NCBI GenBank assembly: GCA_030752795.1 | Contig: JASMDM010000067.1 | Coordinates: 1 to 64,000, forward strand | From: SAR202 cluster bacterium | Lineage (GTDB): Bacteria > Chloroflexota > Dehalococcoidia > Lucifugimonadales > UBA1123 | DNA length: 64,000 nt | Direction of reading: 5' to 3' | Part shown: positions 55,845-64,000 of the stretch, one piece after another | Layout: the number at the start of each line of letters is the position of its first letter | How positions within the stretch are numbered: the first letter of the stretch is position 1 | The notes under the pieces: model-generated | The model's input: only the letters and a program-made list of their open reading frames with translations | What the model was told of the DNA's origin: nothing | Database searches by the model: none | Translations under genes and position numbers: made by a program

Positions 55845-56338
55845 CTACTGAACTCGGCGTTCGGCCGCTTGCTTCAGGTTCGTCAAGGTCTTCTCCAAGC
55901 CAGCCGCGACGTCATTGCCTCGCATCGACACGTAGTTCGCCTTGAGCGCCTGCAGCATCGAGTCTTCGGGCTCGCCCAGATCAACTTCCACCTCTTGAAC
56001 CACCTTCGTGCCCGCGCCCTCTGGGCTAAGGTGATACCGCCACTGGATCCGTTTGGTCGGGAACGGGGGTGAAGGTATCCACGATATCGTGTTCGGGGCG
56101 TCGTGGGATACGACTACCGACGTGGCCGTGAACTCCATCGCCTCGCCGCCGATCACGAGCCGCTCGTCCGCCTCCCAAATGCTGCCGAGACCGATGGGGC
56201 CGTCGGTCTTCTGTCGTATCGTCAACACCTCGCCGCTTCCGGCCAGTTCGTTGTGGCCGGCCACGTCGTTGAGTATGTCGAAGACCACTTGCTGGGGGCG
56301 TCGATAACGGTTTCCACTTTCTCCTCAAAATCCAACAT
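55845..56338 (-). pseudogene. SRPBCC-family protein, frameshift in a C run
   Basis: Polyketide cyclase/START-like fold. From ATG 56338 the frame reads MLDFEEKVETVIDAP, the usual first strand, but then breaks; the continuation VVFDILNDVAGHNELAGSGE lies in another frame starting at about 56290. Adding one base to the run of five G on the plus strand (56294-56298) joins them. The rest (GSIWEADERLVIGG, ISWIPSPPFPTKRIQWRYHLSPEG, KVVQEVEVDL) is a normal 165-residue SRPBCC protein. A homopolymer error or recent mutation. Confidence 0.75.
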
Positions 56339-56532
56339 GTCCAACCTCCACCTTTTTCGGAATGCGTGATATCATAAACGATGCAATCGATTGAAGATAG
56401 ATGCATGTACATCATTCTTGAGGTATTATGATTAATTCGTTTGATTTTGCTAGATTCACATGTCGGTCGCGCTGATTGGGGAACGTCGTGCGATCACGCA
56501 TAACAAGGAGTTGGCGGCAGGAGGCCAAGTAG

Positions 56533-57204
56533 ATGACTAACGTTCAGCCGGGGCTGGCCGAAGAACTCATCACCGCCGACGGAGTGTTCGCGATAGACGC
56601 CAAGCAGATAATCGTCTATTGGAGTGACACTGCGGAAGCGATGCTCGGATACAAGGCCGAGGACGTGTTGGGCAAACCTTGCTATGAGATCGTCGGCGGC
56701 CAGGATTCAGAGCACTACCGGTTTTGCCGGCGCGACTGCCCGATATTCTCGAACGCGAAGTCGGGTAAGCCGACCCCGGATTACGACATGCTCTGTGCAA
56801 CCGCGGACGCCGAATGGAAATGGCTGAACGTAAGCGTTGTCCTTCCGAAACCTGACAGAAAGCCGTTCCAAGTTGTCCATCTGATCAGGGACGTCACAAG
56901 CCGCCGAAGCACGGAAGAGTTTGCGCACAAAGTCAGCAAAACAATTCGCGGACTGTACGACGAGGCCCAGGAGCGACTTCCGCAAGCTGTCGAGACGTTC
57001 CCAACCCCACTGCCGAAGCTGTCACGACGCGAAACCGAGGTGCTGGGGCTTCTCGCCGCCGGGCTGACCACGCAGCAGATCGCGGACTCGCTACAGGTCC
57101 AGCCTGTCACGGCCCGAAATCACATCGCCCGACTCCTCGGCAAACTCGGAGTCAGCAGTCGAATCCAGGCGGTCGTCTACGCGTCACAGCACAAGCTCAT
57201 CTGA
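56533..57204 (+). CDS. PAS-LuxR transcriptional regulator
   Basis: 223 residues, ATG 56533 after AGGAGG. The PAS domain (ITADGVFAIDAKQIIVYWSDTAEAMLGY) includes four cysteines (PCYEIV, HYRFCRRDCPIF and MLCAT), which could bind a redox- or metal-type cofactor. A short linker helix leads to a LuxR/NarL helix-turn-helix: LSRRETEVLGLLAAGLTTQQIADSL, TARNHIARLLGKLGV. It has no receiver domain. It probably senses a small ligand or redox state and controls nearby genes. Confidence 0.85.
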   Translation: MTNVQPGLAEELITADGVFAIDAKQIIVYWSDTAEAMLGYKAEDVLGKPCYEIVGGQDSEHYRFCRRDCPIFSNAKSGKPTPDYDMLCATADAEWKWLNVSVVLPKPDRKPFQVVHLIRDVTSRRSTEEFAHKVSKTIRGLYDEAQERLPQAVETFPTPLPKLSRRETEVLGLLAAGLTTQQIADSLQVQPVTARNHIARLLGKLGVSSRIQAVVYASQHKLI

Positions 57205-57260
57205 TCTCGCGAGGTTCGTCCGTTGTGGAGAGACGCGACCCGCGGTGGCAACGGCGTCGC

Positions 57261-57300
57261 CGTCATCCTGCGCGTCGATGGATCGACCCGCAGGATGACG
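57261..57300. terminator. Long hairpin between convergent genes
   Basis: 40-base inverted repeat with a 12-bp perfect outer stem (CGTCATCCTGCG / CGCAGGATGACG) and inner GTCGAT / ATCGAC. It lies between the ends of the PAS-LuxR gene and the minus-strand selenoprotein candidate, and could end both transcripts. There is no U-tract. Confidence 0.5.
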
Positions 57301-57347
57301 ACGTTGAGTTGGCCGGTTTGTGATCGGATTTCAGGACGGGCTGAGGC

Positions 57348-57953
57348 TCATCCGCTCGACCAGAGTTCGTCGAACAGCTCTCGCCACCTCTCGTCGGAGC
57401 CCATACCGAACAGGTCCCGGTAGACGACCGTGCCTCGACCGTTGAACGCGATCTTGGTTGATTGCTGTAGCACCCGGAACTTCGACAGCATCCCGTCTCC
57501 CGCCTGCGCGATCGGCCAAGGGTAGCCCTGTTTGTCTCGGTACGCAGCAAGCTTTTCGTAGCTCTCGACGGGGTCCGTGCCGACGGCGTAGAACGCCACT
57601 TTGTCGGCGTAGTCCGGCCAGATGTCTTTCAGGCGCCGTAACTCGGCGCGACAGGTCGCTCACCAAGTGGCGAAGAAGAACAAATACGTTGGTCGCGCCG
57701 CAGTCGCCAAGCTCTCCGAGCTCACGGTGCTGCCGTCCAGCATAGTCATGTCGAATTCAGGGATCGAGTTCCCCACAAAACCGCCAACTTGAGGCGGCGG
57801 CCGGTCGGCCGTTGCGGCGGCGGGCGAGTTCGACGCCGATATCGACGGCAGCAGTTCATCTTCGGCCGTATTGGCGCAGGCCACGAGTGCCAGCACCGCA
57901 ATCGCCACGATCAACAATGCTATTTTTCGGTGCACATTCCCCTCCGGATGCAT
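57348..57953 (-). CDS. TlpA-like thioredoxin lipoprotein, selenoprotein candidate (UATC)
   Basis: From ATG 57953: signal peptide with lipobox LALVAC (Cys26), Ser/Ala linker, then a TlpA/redoxin domain (SIPEFDMTMLDGSTVSSESLA, PTYLFFFATW). At codon 98 is TGA (57660-57662), followed in the same frame by ATCRAELRRLKDIWPDYADK and a complete redoxin to 57348 (KIAFNGRGTVVYRDLFGMG). TGA replaces the first Cys of the WCxxC motif, giving U-A-T-C. A 6-bp stem GCGCCG / CGGCGC with loop AGTTA starts 10 bases after TGA; 16 bases separate TGA and loop. 201 residues if read through. An extracytoplasmic thiol/selenol redox role is likely. Confidence 0.75.
57633..57649 (-). promoter_or_regulatory. Candidate bacterial SECIS stem-loop (57.6 kb)
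   Basis: GCGCCG / CGGCGC, loop AGTTA with G in its second position, 16 bases 3' of the UGA. This satisfies the published shape of bacterial SECIS elements: short upper stem, small loop with an early G, and 16-37 bases of spacing. Confidence 0.65.
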
Positions 57954-57991
57954 GCTTTAAGCGTCTGGGTCAGTCGTCCCAACTTCGTTCT

Positions 57992-58696
57992 TTACGACTG
58001 ATCACGACAGCCCATTTGGGATACGAGAGCGGCCAAATCAGAGACTTCAAGGTCCGGCTTGCCGTCCGCCGGCCGCGTGGCGCCTCCGCCTGATTCGCCG
58101 TGTCGGTTCACCCACACGACGCTCAATCCGAGCTCATTGGCCGGGACTACGTCATGATATAAGCTCTCTGCCACGTGCAGAATCTTGCTCCTGTCGACCC
58201 CGAGGCGTTCAAGCAAGAGCTTAAAGTTGCGGGTCGAAGGCTTGTAGCCACGCGCCTGCTGTGCGGTGACAACCTCGTCGAATTCGACTCCAAGTCGTTG
58301 GGCGGTGAGTTCAAAAAGGTCGTCATCAATGTTAGATACGACGGCTAGCTTGTACCTGGTTTTCAACGCGGTGAGCGCCCCGACGGTGTCATCGAATACG
58401 GGCCAGTCGCCAAGCGAGTCGGCGAGGCGGCTCAAGTCGGTTTCAGTGGCCGTGAACCCAACACTGTCGGCGATGCCGCGCATCACCCTTCGTAGTATCT
58501 CTCGATACTCAGCGTATTCACCTTGTTGGGCCGCAGGTTCAGCCTCGGAGTACAGCCTCAGCACCTCGGCATCGTTCCTGGCGAATCCATGGTTGGCCAG
58601 AACGGGTTTGACTGCGCCGACGATGCCCGTTTCCCAATCGATGAGCGTGCCATAGCAATCGAAGGTCACTGCTTCATATCGATCGAAATCCAGCAT
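57992..58696 (-). CDS. Haloacid dehalogenase type II-like HAD hydrolase
   Basis: 234 residues. Motif I AVTFDCYGTLIDWETG has the nucleophile Asp; motif II is LAVVSNIDDD; the Lys lies in ARGYKPSTRNF; motif III LHVAESLYHDVVPANELGL has Glu/Asp at the metal site. The helical cap fits L-2-haloacid dehalogenases, but phosphatases of this class look alike. It is intact, unlike the HAD gene at 25436, and is divergent from the ThDP enzyme. Confidence 0.8.
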   Translation of the reverse strand: MLDFDRYEAVTFDCYGTLIDWETGIVGAVKPVLANHGFARNDAEVLRLYSEAEPAAQQGEYAEYREILRRVMRGIADSVGFTATETDLSRLADSLGDWPVFDDTVGALTALKTRYKLAVVSNIDDDLFELTAQRLGVEFDEVVTAQQARGYKPSTRNFKLLLERLGVDRSKILHVAESLYHDVVPANELGLSVVWVNRHGESGGGATRPADGKPDLEVSDLAALVSQMGCRDQS

Positions 58697-58808
58697 GGCG
58701 GCTCCAAATTTTCAGGAATTGGACATTTACAATTTACACCATGGAATCACGGCGCGAAACTCCGCCGTGATATACTCGCACGAGTCTCAAAAGGGAGGAT
58801 CTACAGCT

Positions 58809-60452
58809 ATGAAAACCCTGGATGCAATCGCTCGAGTTCTCGCCGCCGAAGGCGTGGAACATCTCAACGCTTATCCCTCTACCTCACTCATCGAGTCAGC
58901 CGCCGCCCTGGGCATCCGACCCATCATTTGCCGTCAGGAACGTGTCGGTGTCGGCATCGCGGACGGCTACACGAGAGTGACGAACGGCCGTCCGCCCGGC
59001 GCGTTCGCGATGCAATACGGTCCGGGCGCCGAGAACGCGTTCGCAGGGGTGGCGACGGCCTTCTCCGACGCCGTGCCGATGCTCCTGTTGCCTATGGGGC
59101 ACCCGCGAGAGCGAGCCGGCGTTTTCCCGCACTTCAATTCGGTTCGCAGCTTTGGCGCGATTACCAAATCGGTCGAGCAGATTCAGACCGCCGAAAGCGC
59201 CGTCGACACCATGCGGCGCGCGTTTGCTCGCCTTAAGATGGGCCGCCCCGGACCGGTGATGGTCGAGATCCCCACCGATGTTGCGGGCCAGGAAGTCAGC
59301 GACAGCGTCGTCGAGGCCTACCGCCCAGTGAAGACGACCGTCGCGGGCGCGAATCCGCAAGCGGTTGCGGAGGCTGCTGAAGCGCTGATGAAAGCCAAGG
59401 CTCCGGTCATCTACGCGGGACAAGGCGCGCTCTACGGCGAGGCGACGGACGAGCTCGTTCAACTCGCCGAACTGCTTCAAATCCCGGTCGTCACGTCGAT
59501 GGCCGGCAAAAGCGCTTTTCCGGAGACGCATCCGTTGGCGCTCGGCAGCGCCACTGGCGTCATGAACCGCGCCGCGTACCACTTCCTGCGCGATGCCGAT
59601 CTGGTCTTCGCGTTGGGCTCCAGTCTGACGAAGCACTCGATGACGACGCCGATCCCCGAAGATAAGGTCTTCATCCAGGCCGCCGACGACTCGATCGACA
59701 TCGGCAAGAACTACGACATCGATTACCCGCTGATCGGCGACGCCCGACTGATCGTCCGTCAGTTCATCGAAGCATGCAACGACATCGGTGTCTCGGGTCG
59801 CGACGGCTCGACCGCCGAGAAGATCGCTGCTTTGCGCCAGCAGTGGCTGGCGGAGTGGAACGCGAAGCTGACGTCTGCCGAGACTCCGATCACCCCATAT
59901 CGTGTCATCAACGAGTTCATGAACCTCGTCGATCCCAACGACGCCATCGTGACGCACGACTCCGGCAGCCCTCGCGACCAGCTCATGCCGTTCTACCGTT
60001 CCGGCGGACCGCGCACCTATCTCGGCTGGGGCAAGTCCCACGGACTCGGAACCGGTCTCGGCCTCAACATTGGGGCGAAGCTTGCAGCTCCGGACAAGTT
60101 CACCGTGAACTTCATGGGCGACGCCGCCTTCGGAATGGTTGGTCTGGATTTTGAGACCGCCGCACGCAACAACATCCCCATCCTGACCGTGGTGTTCAAC
60201 AACTCCACGATGGCGATCACCGCGGGGGCCATGGCAACCTCGCACGAGCTCTACAGCACTCGTGACATCGGCGGCAACTACGCCGACATGGCCCAAGCGA
60301 TGGGCGGTTGGTCCGAAAAAGTCGAGAACCCGTCCGACGTCGCCGCGGCCATCAGGCGAGCCCGATCCGCCACCGAAAACGGACAGGCCAGCCTGCTCGA
60401 ATTCATCACCAGCGAAGAAAGCGACTTTTCCCACCGAGCTCCGTTCAGCTAG
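58809..60452 (+). CDS. Thiamine diphosphate enzyme, acetolactate synthase-like
   Basis: 547 residues. ATG 58809 follows GGGAGG. The N-terminal Pyr domain reads VEHLNAYPSTSLIESAA and has the usual Glu-equivalent in ICRQERVGVGIADGYTR; the middle domain AAEALMKAKAPVIYAGQGALY; the PP domain has the ThDP motif NFMGDAAFGMVGLDFETAARNNIPILTVVFNNSTM (GDA...NN). Family members include acetolactate synthase, glyoxylate carboligase, oxalyl-CoA decarboxylase and benzoylformate decarboxylase. Which one is not clear. It is followed by an enoyl-CoA hydratase. Confidence 0.85.
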   Translation: MKTLDAIARVLAAEGVEHLNAYPSTSLIESAAALGIRPIICRQERVGVGIADGYTRVTNGRPPGAFAMQYGPGAENAFAGVATAFSDAVPMLLLPMGHPRERAGVFPHFNSVRSFGAITKSVEQIQTAESAVDTMRRAFARLKMGRPGPVMVEIPTDVAGQEVSDSVVEAYRPVKTTVAGANPQAVAEAAEALMKAKAPVIYAGQGALYGEATDELVQLAELLQIPVVTSMAGKSAFPETHPLALGSATGVMNRAAYHFLRDADLVFALGSSLTKHSMTTPIPEDKVFIQAADDSIDIGKNYDIDYPLIGDARLIVRQFIEACNDIGVSGRDGSTAEKIAALRQQWLAEWNAKLTSAETPITPYRVINEFMNLVDPNDAIVTHDSGSPRDQLMPFYRSGGPRTYLGWGKSHGLGTGLGLNIGAKLAAPDKFTVNFMGDAAFGMVGLDFETAARNNIPILTVVFNNSTMAITAGAMATSHELYSTRDIGGNYADMAQAMGGWSEKVENPSDVAAAIRRARSATENGQASLLEFITSEESDFSHRAPFS

Positions 60453-60487
60453 TGCTGGAATCGCGAAAAAATGAAAACGTGGGGAGT

Positions 60488-60509
60488 GCAGAGGGGCGCG
60501 CCCCTTTGC
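60488..60509 (+). repeat. Hairpin GCAGAGGGG / CCCCTTTGC
   Basis: Nearly perfect palindrome with a central CGCG, related to the hairpin at 35918-35938. It lies between the ThDP enzyme and the enoyl-CoA hydratase genes. Confidence 0.7.
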
Positions 60510-60534
60510 AACGTTCCAATCGAGAAGGAGACTC

Positions 60535-61350
60535 ATGACCGATGACGTACTGCTAGTAGAGCAAAACGGCTACGTAGCCACGTTCACCATCAACCAGCCG
60601 GAAAAGCGAAACTCGCTCAACCCGGAGATCCACGCAGGGATGGTCAAACACATCGACCGGCTTTCCGAGGAAGGCCAGACTAGGTGCCTGGTCATCAAAG
60701 GCCAGGGCGATCTGGCCTTCTCCGCGGGCGACGACCTGAAGCGCGCGCCCGGCGATCCTGGCCCACAGCCGGATCCGGACAAAGACCCTAAGCTGCAGTG
60801 GCCGCACCGGAAGACCGTCGAGGCGATCTTCGACGCGCCGTTCTCCGTGGTCGCGATGATTGACGGCTACTGCGTCGGCGGCGGCCTGGCGCTGGCAACC
60901 GAGTGCGACATGCGGATATGCACCGACCGCGCTCAACTCGGCATTCCGCCGTCCCGGCTGGGAATCATCTACGATTACGAACGCATCCAGGTGTTCATCG
61001 ACCTGGTAGGCCCGGCGTTCACCAAAGAGCTGTTCTGCTCAGGCTTGCGAATCAACCCGCAACGGGCCCTCGACATGGGACTCGTCAACCAGGTCGTCAA
61101 ACCGGAGGATTTGGAGTCCGAAGTCTACACGCTCGCCGATGAGTTCGCGCACAACGCCCCGTTGTCGCTTCGGGAGCACAAGCGCATCGTGAACACGCTT
61201 GTCCGTCGCAATTTCCAGGGTTCGGCCCTGACCGCCAAAGACATCGGGTCAATGCACGAAGCGCAACGCGTCGCCCGAGACAGCCACGACGCCAACGAAG
61301 GCCGCGTAGCCTTCGCCGAAAAGCGCACGCCGGTGTTCCTGGGGCGGTAG
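60535..61350 (+). CDS. Enoyl-CoA hydratase/isomerase
   Basis: 271-residue crotonase-fold enzyme: ATFTINQPEKRNSLNPEIHAGM, KGQGDLAFSAGDDL, AMIDGYCVGGGLAL, then GIPPSRLGIIYDYERIQVF and an ending RVAFAEKRTPVFLGR. The Glu residues of true hydratases are absent from the PSRLG segment, so isomerase or another crotonase reaction is possible. ATG 60535 follows AGAAGGAGA. Probably in one unit with the ThDP enzyme. Confidence 0.85.
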   Translation: MTDDVLLVEQNGYVATFTINQPEKRNSLNPEIHAGMVKHIDRLSEEGQTRCLVIKGQGDLAFSAGDDLKRAPGDPGPQPDPDKDPKLQWPHRKTVEAIFDAPFSVVAMIDGYCVGGGLALATECDMRICTDRAQLGIPPSRLGIIYDYERIQVFIDLVGPAFTKELFCSGLRINPQRALDMGLVNQVVKPEDLESEVYTLADEFAHNAPLSLREHKRIVNTLVRRNFQGSALTAKDIGSMHEAQRVARDSHDANEGRVAFAEKRTPVFLGR

Positions 61351-61428
61351 GTTAGCTACATTCTGCCCGGGACCGCTTGAGAACATCTCTGCGTATTGAG
61401 ACGTGTGCCCCCAGGGAGATGACCAACG

Positions 61429-61659
61429 ATGGAGAAGTTGACTCGGATTACCCGCGACCTTGCGGTCATGGGCGGCAAACCGTGCATCCGAGGCATGCGC
61501 GTCACAGTTGGCACGTTGGTGGGTCTCATGGCATCCGGCCACTCAATTCAGCGTATCCTCGACGAGTACCCGTACTTGAACGAGCCTGACATCCTTGAAG
61601 CGCTCGCATATGCGGCGTGGCGCGTCGGAGAAGTCGAGCCGCCGCTCAGTCTGGAATAA
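61429..61659 (+). CDS. DUF433 antitoxin-like protein, orphan
   Basis: 76 residues with the DUF433 core: KPCIRGMRVTVGTLVGLMASG, then SIQRILDEYPYLNEPDILEALAYA. DUF433 proteins are small winged-helix antitoxins usually followed by a DUF5615 PIN-like toxin. No such toxin follows here; the next 100 bases have no matching frame. GGGAGATG precedes ATG 61429. Confidence 0.8.
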   Translation: MEKLTRITRDLAVMGGKPCIRGMRVTVGTLVGLMASGHSIQRILDEYPYLNEPDILEALAYAAWRVGEVEPPLSLE

Positions 61660-61756
61660 CCGAAGTACCATCACAGATGACAACCTTCGTTGGCCTTCGC
61701 ACTCCAAGCCACCCGCGCGTCAGCATGACATTACGAATCTGACGCGCCGCATACAC

Positions 61757-62787
61757 TCACCACCGACGCCACAGATCCGCGTCAGTGCGGCCGCTATTCG
61801 CCCATGCGATCCTCGGATCGATCGTGCGGGTCAACGAGTTCACGATGAGCTCGAATCCCTGGCCGGACCAGGACCGCTCAGCCTCGATGTTGGCTGGCTC
61901 GTAGTCCGGCGCGCACCTGTCGTATCCGGCGTCCCTCGCCCACGACATGACGTGATTCAGCAGCGCCTTGCCGATGCCCGATCCGCGAACATCGTTTCGT
62001 ACGAAGGCTCCTCCGTAACCGCCCCCGATTCCGCAGGCGCTCCCGTCCCCTCGCAGCGCCACAGGGAACAGCCTGTCGTTCGGCGGGGTGGGCGGGGTGC
62101 AGGTCGCCAAACCGATCGCTTCGCGATCGACATATGTAAGCCACAGCGCGTTGGCGGGGTCAGCAAGCCGCGCCTCGTGAATTTTCGTCGGGTCGGACTC
62201 GACCACGAGCGGCAGGAATGCCGGCGCCGACGCCAGATGTCGACGCAATCCCATCACGAGATCCATGACCGCGTCGATGTCCGCGGGACCCGCCCACCTC
62301 ACATCCACGTCCTCCGAGGCGCCTACACTGGCGACCTGTCTCGCACCGCATCGAAGACGTTTAAGCCAAAACCCAGCGAATGCCATGCTTCGGCAACCTG
62401 GGCATCGCCGGCCGGCAACGATACCGCGTGCTTGAAGCAGCCATTTGCCACCCATCGCTCCGACAAACGGGCGTACATCAGCCGGTAAGTGTCTCGTGCG
62501 CCGTCCTGATCGACCGCGTGCGCCAGATCATGACTGAAGGCCGTCCTGGCGACGTTGAAGAAACTGACGCTGCCGAGCAAGAATCCGGCCATTTCGCCGC
62601 CTCAGTACGCCGCAACACCGGGCCCCGACGCCATGCAGTTGCGCAGCACGGGCAAGGTCGAGCTCGGGTCTTCGTGGTCCGCGGGGAGCCATGGGGTGCG
62701 CTCGCGCCAGGCACGGTAACGAGCCGCGAGCAGATCGGCCGCGTCTTCCAAGTGGGCCGATTCGAACGGGACGACCTCAATCGCCAT
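61757..62787 (-). pseudogene. Double-domain GNAT acetyltransferase, one stop and one frameshift
   Basis: From ATG 62787 the frame reads EVVPFESAHLEDAADLLAARY, meets TGA at 62602-62604 after GVAAY, and continues as GGEMAGFLLGSVSFFNV. At about 62343 it shifts frame (join VFDAVRD with QVASVGASEDVDVR) and goes on to a second GNAT domain ending VRNDVRGSGIGKALLNHVMSWARDAGYDRC. Both halves have acetyl-CoA loops. The TGA is probably CGA (Arg) mutated; it is not near a cysteine pair. If repaired, about 342 residues. Confidence 0.75.
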
Positions 62788-62907
62788 CGACGCACCACTG
62801 CGATCGATCAGGCAAGGTCCAGCAACACAGACGCAACGCGATCAACCGACCTATGTGGCGGACATCACCGAGGGCGCCGGTCTTGAAACCTGCCCGCAGC
62901 GCCAACA

Positions 62908-63942
62908 TCACATGAACGCTTCCATGTACTTGATGTTGGAGGGCTCGGACTCGATCTCGCCGCGCTCGACTTGCTTGATCAGGCTCGTGATAGCGTCGCA
63001 CGCGGGAGTCGGCACTCCGACCTCGACGCCGCGCCGCGCGACGTAGCCGTCGAGGAATTCGATCTCCGTTCTGCGCCCTTTCATCACGTCCTGAAGCATC
63101 GAAGGCCGTCCCGCGCCCAACTCCTTCGCGGTCTCGGCGAGGCGGGACTTGAGCTCTTCAAGCACTAGTGTGTCCTTCGCTGCATCTACGTACATCTGTG
63201 CCGGAACGCCGTTGATCGGCTCGATATGGACGCCGAGCGCAGCGCCGACTTGGACGACCTCTGCCCCGATCTTTACCGTGACGTCTACGACCCCCGGCGC
63301 CTCTCTCGATGCCGCCGATCCCAGACTCGTCAAAGCGCATATCGGGTTGGCCATCGAGTTGACGGCCAGCTTGGCCCATCGCTCACCCCAAAGGTTCGTC
63401 GTGACGTGCGTCGGACCGACCACGCTCAGCATCTCTGCCAGCGCCTTGATCCGCTCGGTTTCCATGCCGTTGAGCTCGCCGAGTTTGAATGCCATTCGGC
63501 TGGAGACGCTGGTCCGCTGCGGATTGCCTGGGTCGTACATTCCGGCCCCGAGCGTGATGACGCACCCGAGCGTCCGCGTGTAACCGGCGATGGGAGCGAT
63601 CGTCTCGTCGTTGATTCCATTTTGCGCGGAAACGATGACCCCGGTCGGAGATAGGAGGCGCAGGATGAAATGCGTCGCCCAAACGGTGTCGTACGACTTC
63701 ATGCTGAGAAAGATCAGGTCGAACGGCTCGGTGATGTTGCACGCTTCGCCGAGGTGCATCGCGTTGACCGGGACGGTAAACTCCTCGTCCGAAGCGGTCA
63801 CCTTGAGGCCGTCGCGCTTCATCGTCTCGACGTGCTCCGCCCACTGGTCGATCAACGTAACGTCGTGACCGGCCCGCGTGAGGTACCCCCCGATCGTGCC
63901 GCCAATAGCCCCGACACCGAACACCGCGATCCTGTTAAACAT
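62908..63942 (-). CDS. Ketopantoate reductase-family protein (ApbA/PanE)
   Basis: 344 residues. The Rossmann motif IAVFGVGAIGGTIGGYLTRAG starts it, followed by FDLIFLSMKSYDTVWA and SAQNGINDETIAPI. The catalytic Lys is expected in ERWAKLAVNSMANPICALT, and the C-terminal helical domain has SMLQDVMKGRRTEIEFLDGYV with Glu. Many paralogues act on other 2-oxo acids, so pantothenate synthesis is not certain. ATG 63942 follows AGGAGAC. Confidence 0.85.
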   Translation of the reverse strand: MFNRIAVFGVGAIGGTIGGYLTRAGHDVTLIDQWAEHVETMKRDGLKVTASDEEFTVPVNAMHLGEACNITEPFDLIFLSMKSYDTVWATHFILRLLSPTGVIVSAQNGINDETIAPIAGYTRTLGCVITLGAGMYDPGNPQRTSVSSRMAFKLGELNGMETERIKALAEMLSVVGPTHVTTNLWGERWAKLAVNSMANPICALTSLGSAASREAPGVVDVTVKIGAEVVQVGAALGVHIEPINGVPAQMYVDAAKDTLVLEELKSRLAETAKELGAGRPSMLQDVMKGRRTEIEFLDGYVARRGVEVGVPTPACDAITSLIKQVERGEIESEPSNIKYMEAFM

Positions 63943-64000
63943 GCCGAAGTCTCCTTAAAATCGTATTTGCTGCGTCGGCAACCAGTGTAGTTTAGGCACT
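63943..64000. other. Window edge
   Basis: Upstream region of the ketopantoate reductase-like gene; contains its ribosome binding site. No other feature seen. Confidence 0.4.

Noticed and set aside
61660-61756. DUF5615 toxin after the DUF433 antitoxin
   Set aside because: No frame in the 100 bases that follow begins with the expected PIN-like start; the antitoxin looks orphaned.
62602-62604. TGA as selenocysteine in the GNAT gene
   Set aside because: No Cys partner, and the gene also has a frameshift, so it is better explained as decay or error.
1-64000. Alternative genetic code with TGA as tryptophan
   Set aside because: Many intact genes terminate at TGA, Trp is encoded by TGG throughout, and the two best internal TGAs align with Cys.

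Overview
The window is high-GC bacterial DNA with no rRNA or tRNA gene that I could see. Its gene content suggests an aerobic, heterotrophic Chloroflexota-like bacterium of the SAR202/Dehalococcoidia type. It carries many paralogues of acyl-CoA dehydrogenases, family III CoA-transferases, enoyl-CoA hydratases and enolase-superfamily enzymes, plus hydantoinase-type genes, haloacid and haloalkane dehalogenases, and cytochrome oxidase assembly factors. This assignment is an inference from family content, not from a marker gene.

Layout. 0-2 kb: oxidase assembly (CtaG with a frameshift, a small membrane protein, a SCO1-like copper chaperone). 2-18 kb: catabolic genes (a URO-D-like protein, a damaged enoyl-CoA hydratase, two MaoC proteins, an ornithine cyclodeaminase-like enzyme, an alpha/beta hydrolase, a maleate isomerase-like protein, hyuB/hyuA, a 2-hydroxyacid dehydrogenase, a bicupin and an HpcH aldolase). 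18.5-19.4 kb: a lone transposase-like gene. 19.5-24.2 kb: four acyl-CoA dehydrogenase genes, two of them translationally coupled and each incomplete in a different way. 24.4-30.1 kb: an MBL-fold hydrolase, a HAD gene with an amber stop, an enolase-superfamily enzyme and a haloalkane dehalogenase with a duplicated 3' end. 30.5-33 kb: a lower-GC patch with a Fic protein and a duplicated upstream region. 33-43 kb: acyl-CoA genes (two CoA-transferases, thiolase with its OB-fold partner, enoyl-CoA hydratase, acyl-CoA dehydrogenase), then HAD, VOC and CocE-type genes. 43-58 kb: more housekeeping in character (HEAT protein, moeA, the SCO1664/DUF3090 pair, DUF192, redox genes, alaS-ruvX, PAS-LuxR). 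58-64 kb: HAD, a ThDP enzyme, enoyl-CoA hydratase, DUF433, a broken double GNAT and a ketopantoate reductase-like gene.

The most interesting observation is two unrelated thioredoxin-fold genes (50361-50855 and 57348-57953, both minus strand). Each has an in-frame TGA exactly at the first cysteine of a CxxC motif (UPPC and UATC). Each also has a 6-bp stem-loop just downstream at the spacing expected of a bacterial SECIS element. I read both as selenoproteins. Ordinary ORF callers would split or lose them.

Several other genes carry single-base frameshifts or in-frame stops (ctaG, enoyl-CoA hydratase, methyltransferase, coiled-coil protein, HAD, thiolase, SRPBCC, GNAT). These do not fit recoding and look like decay or consensus error. 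Intergenic regions are rich in small dispersed repeats and long perfect palindromes.
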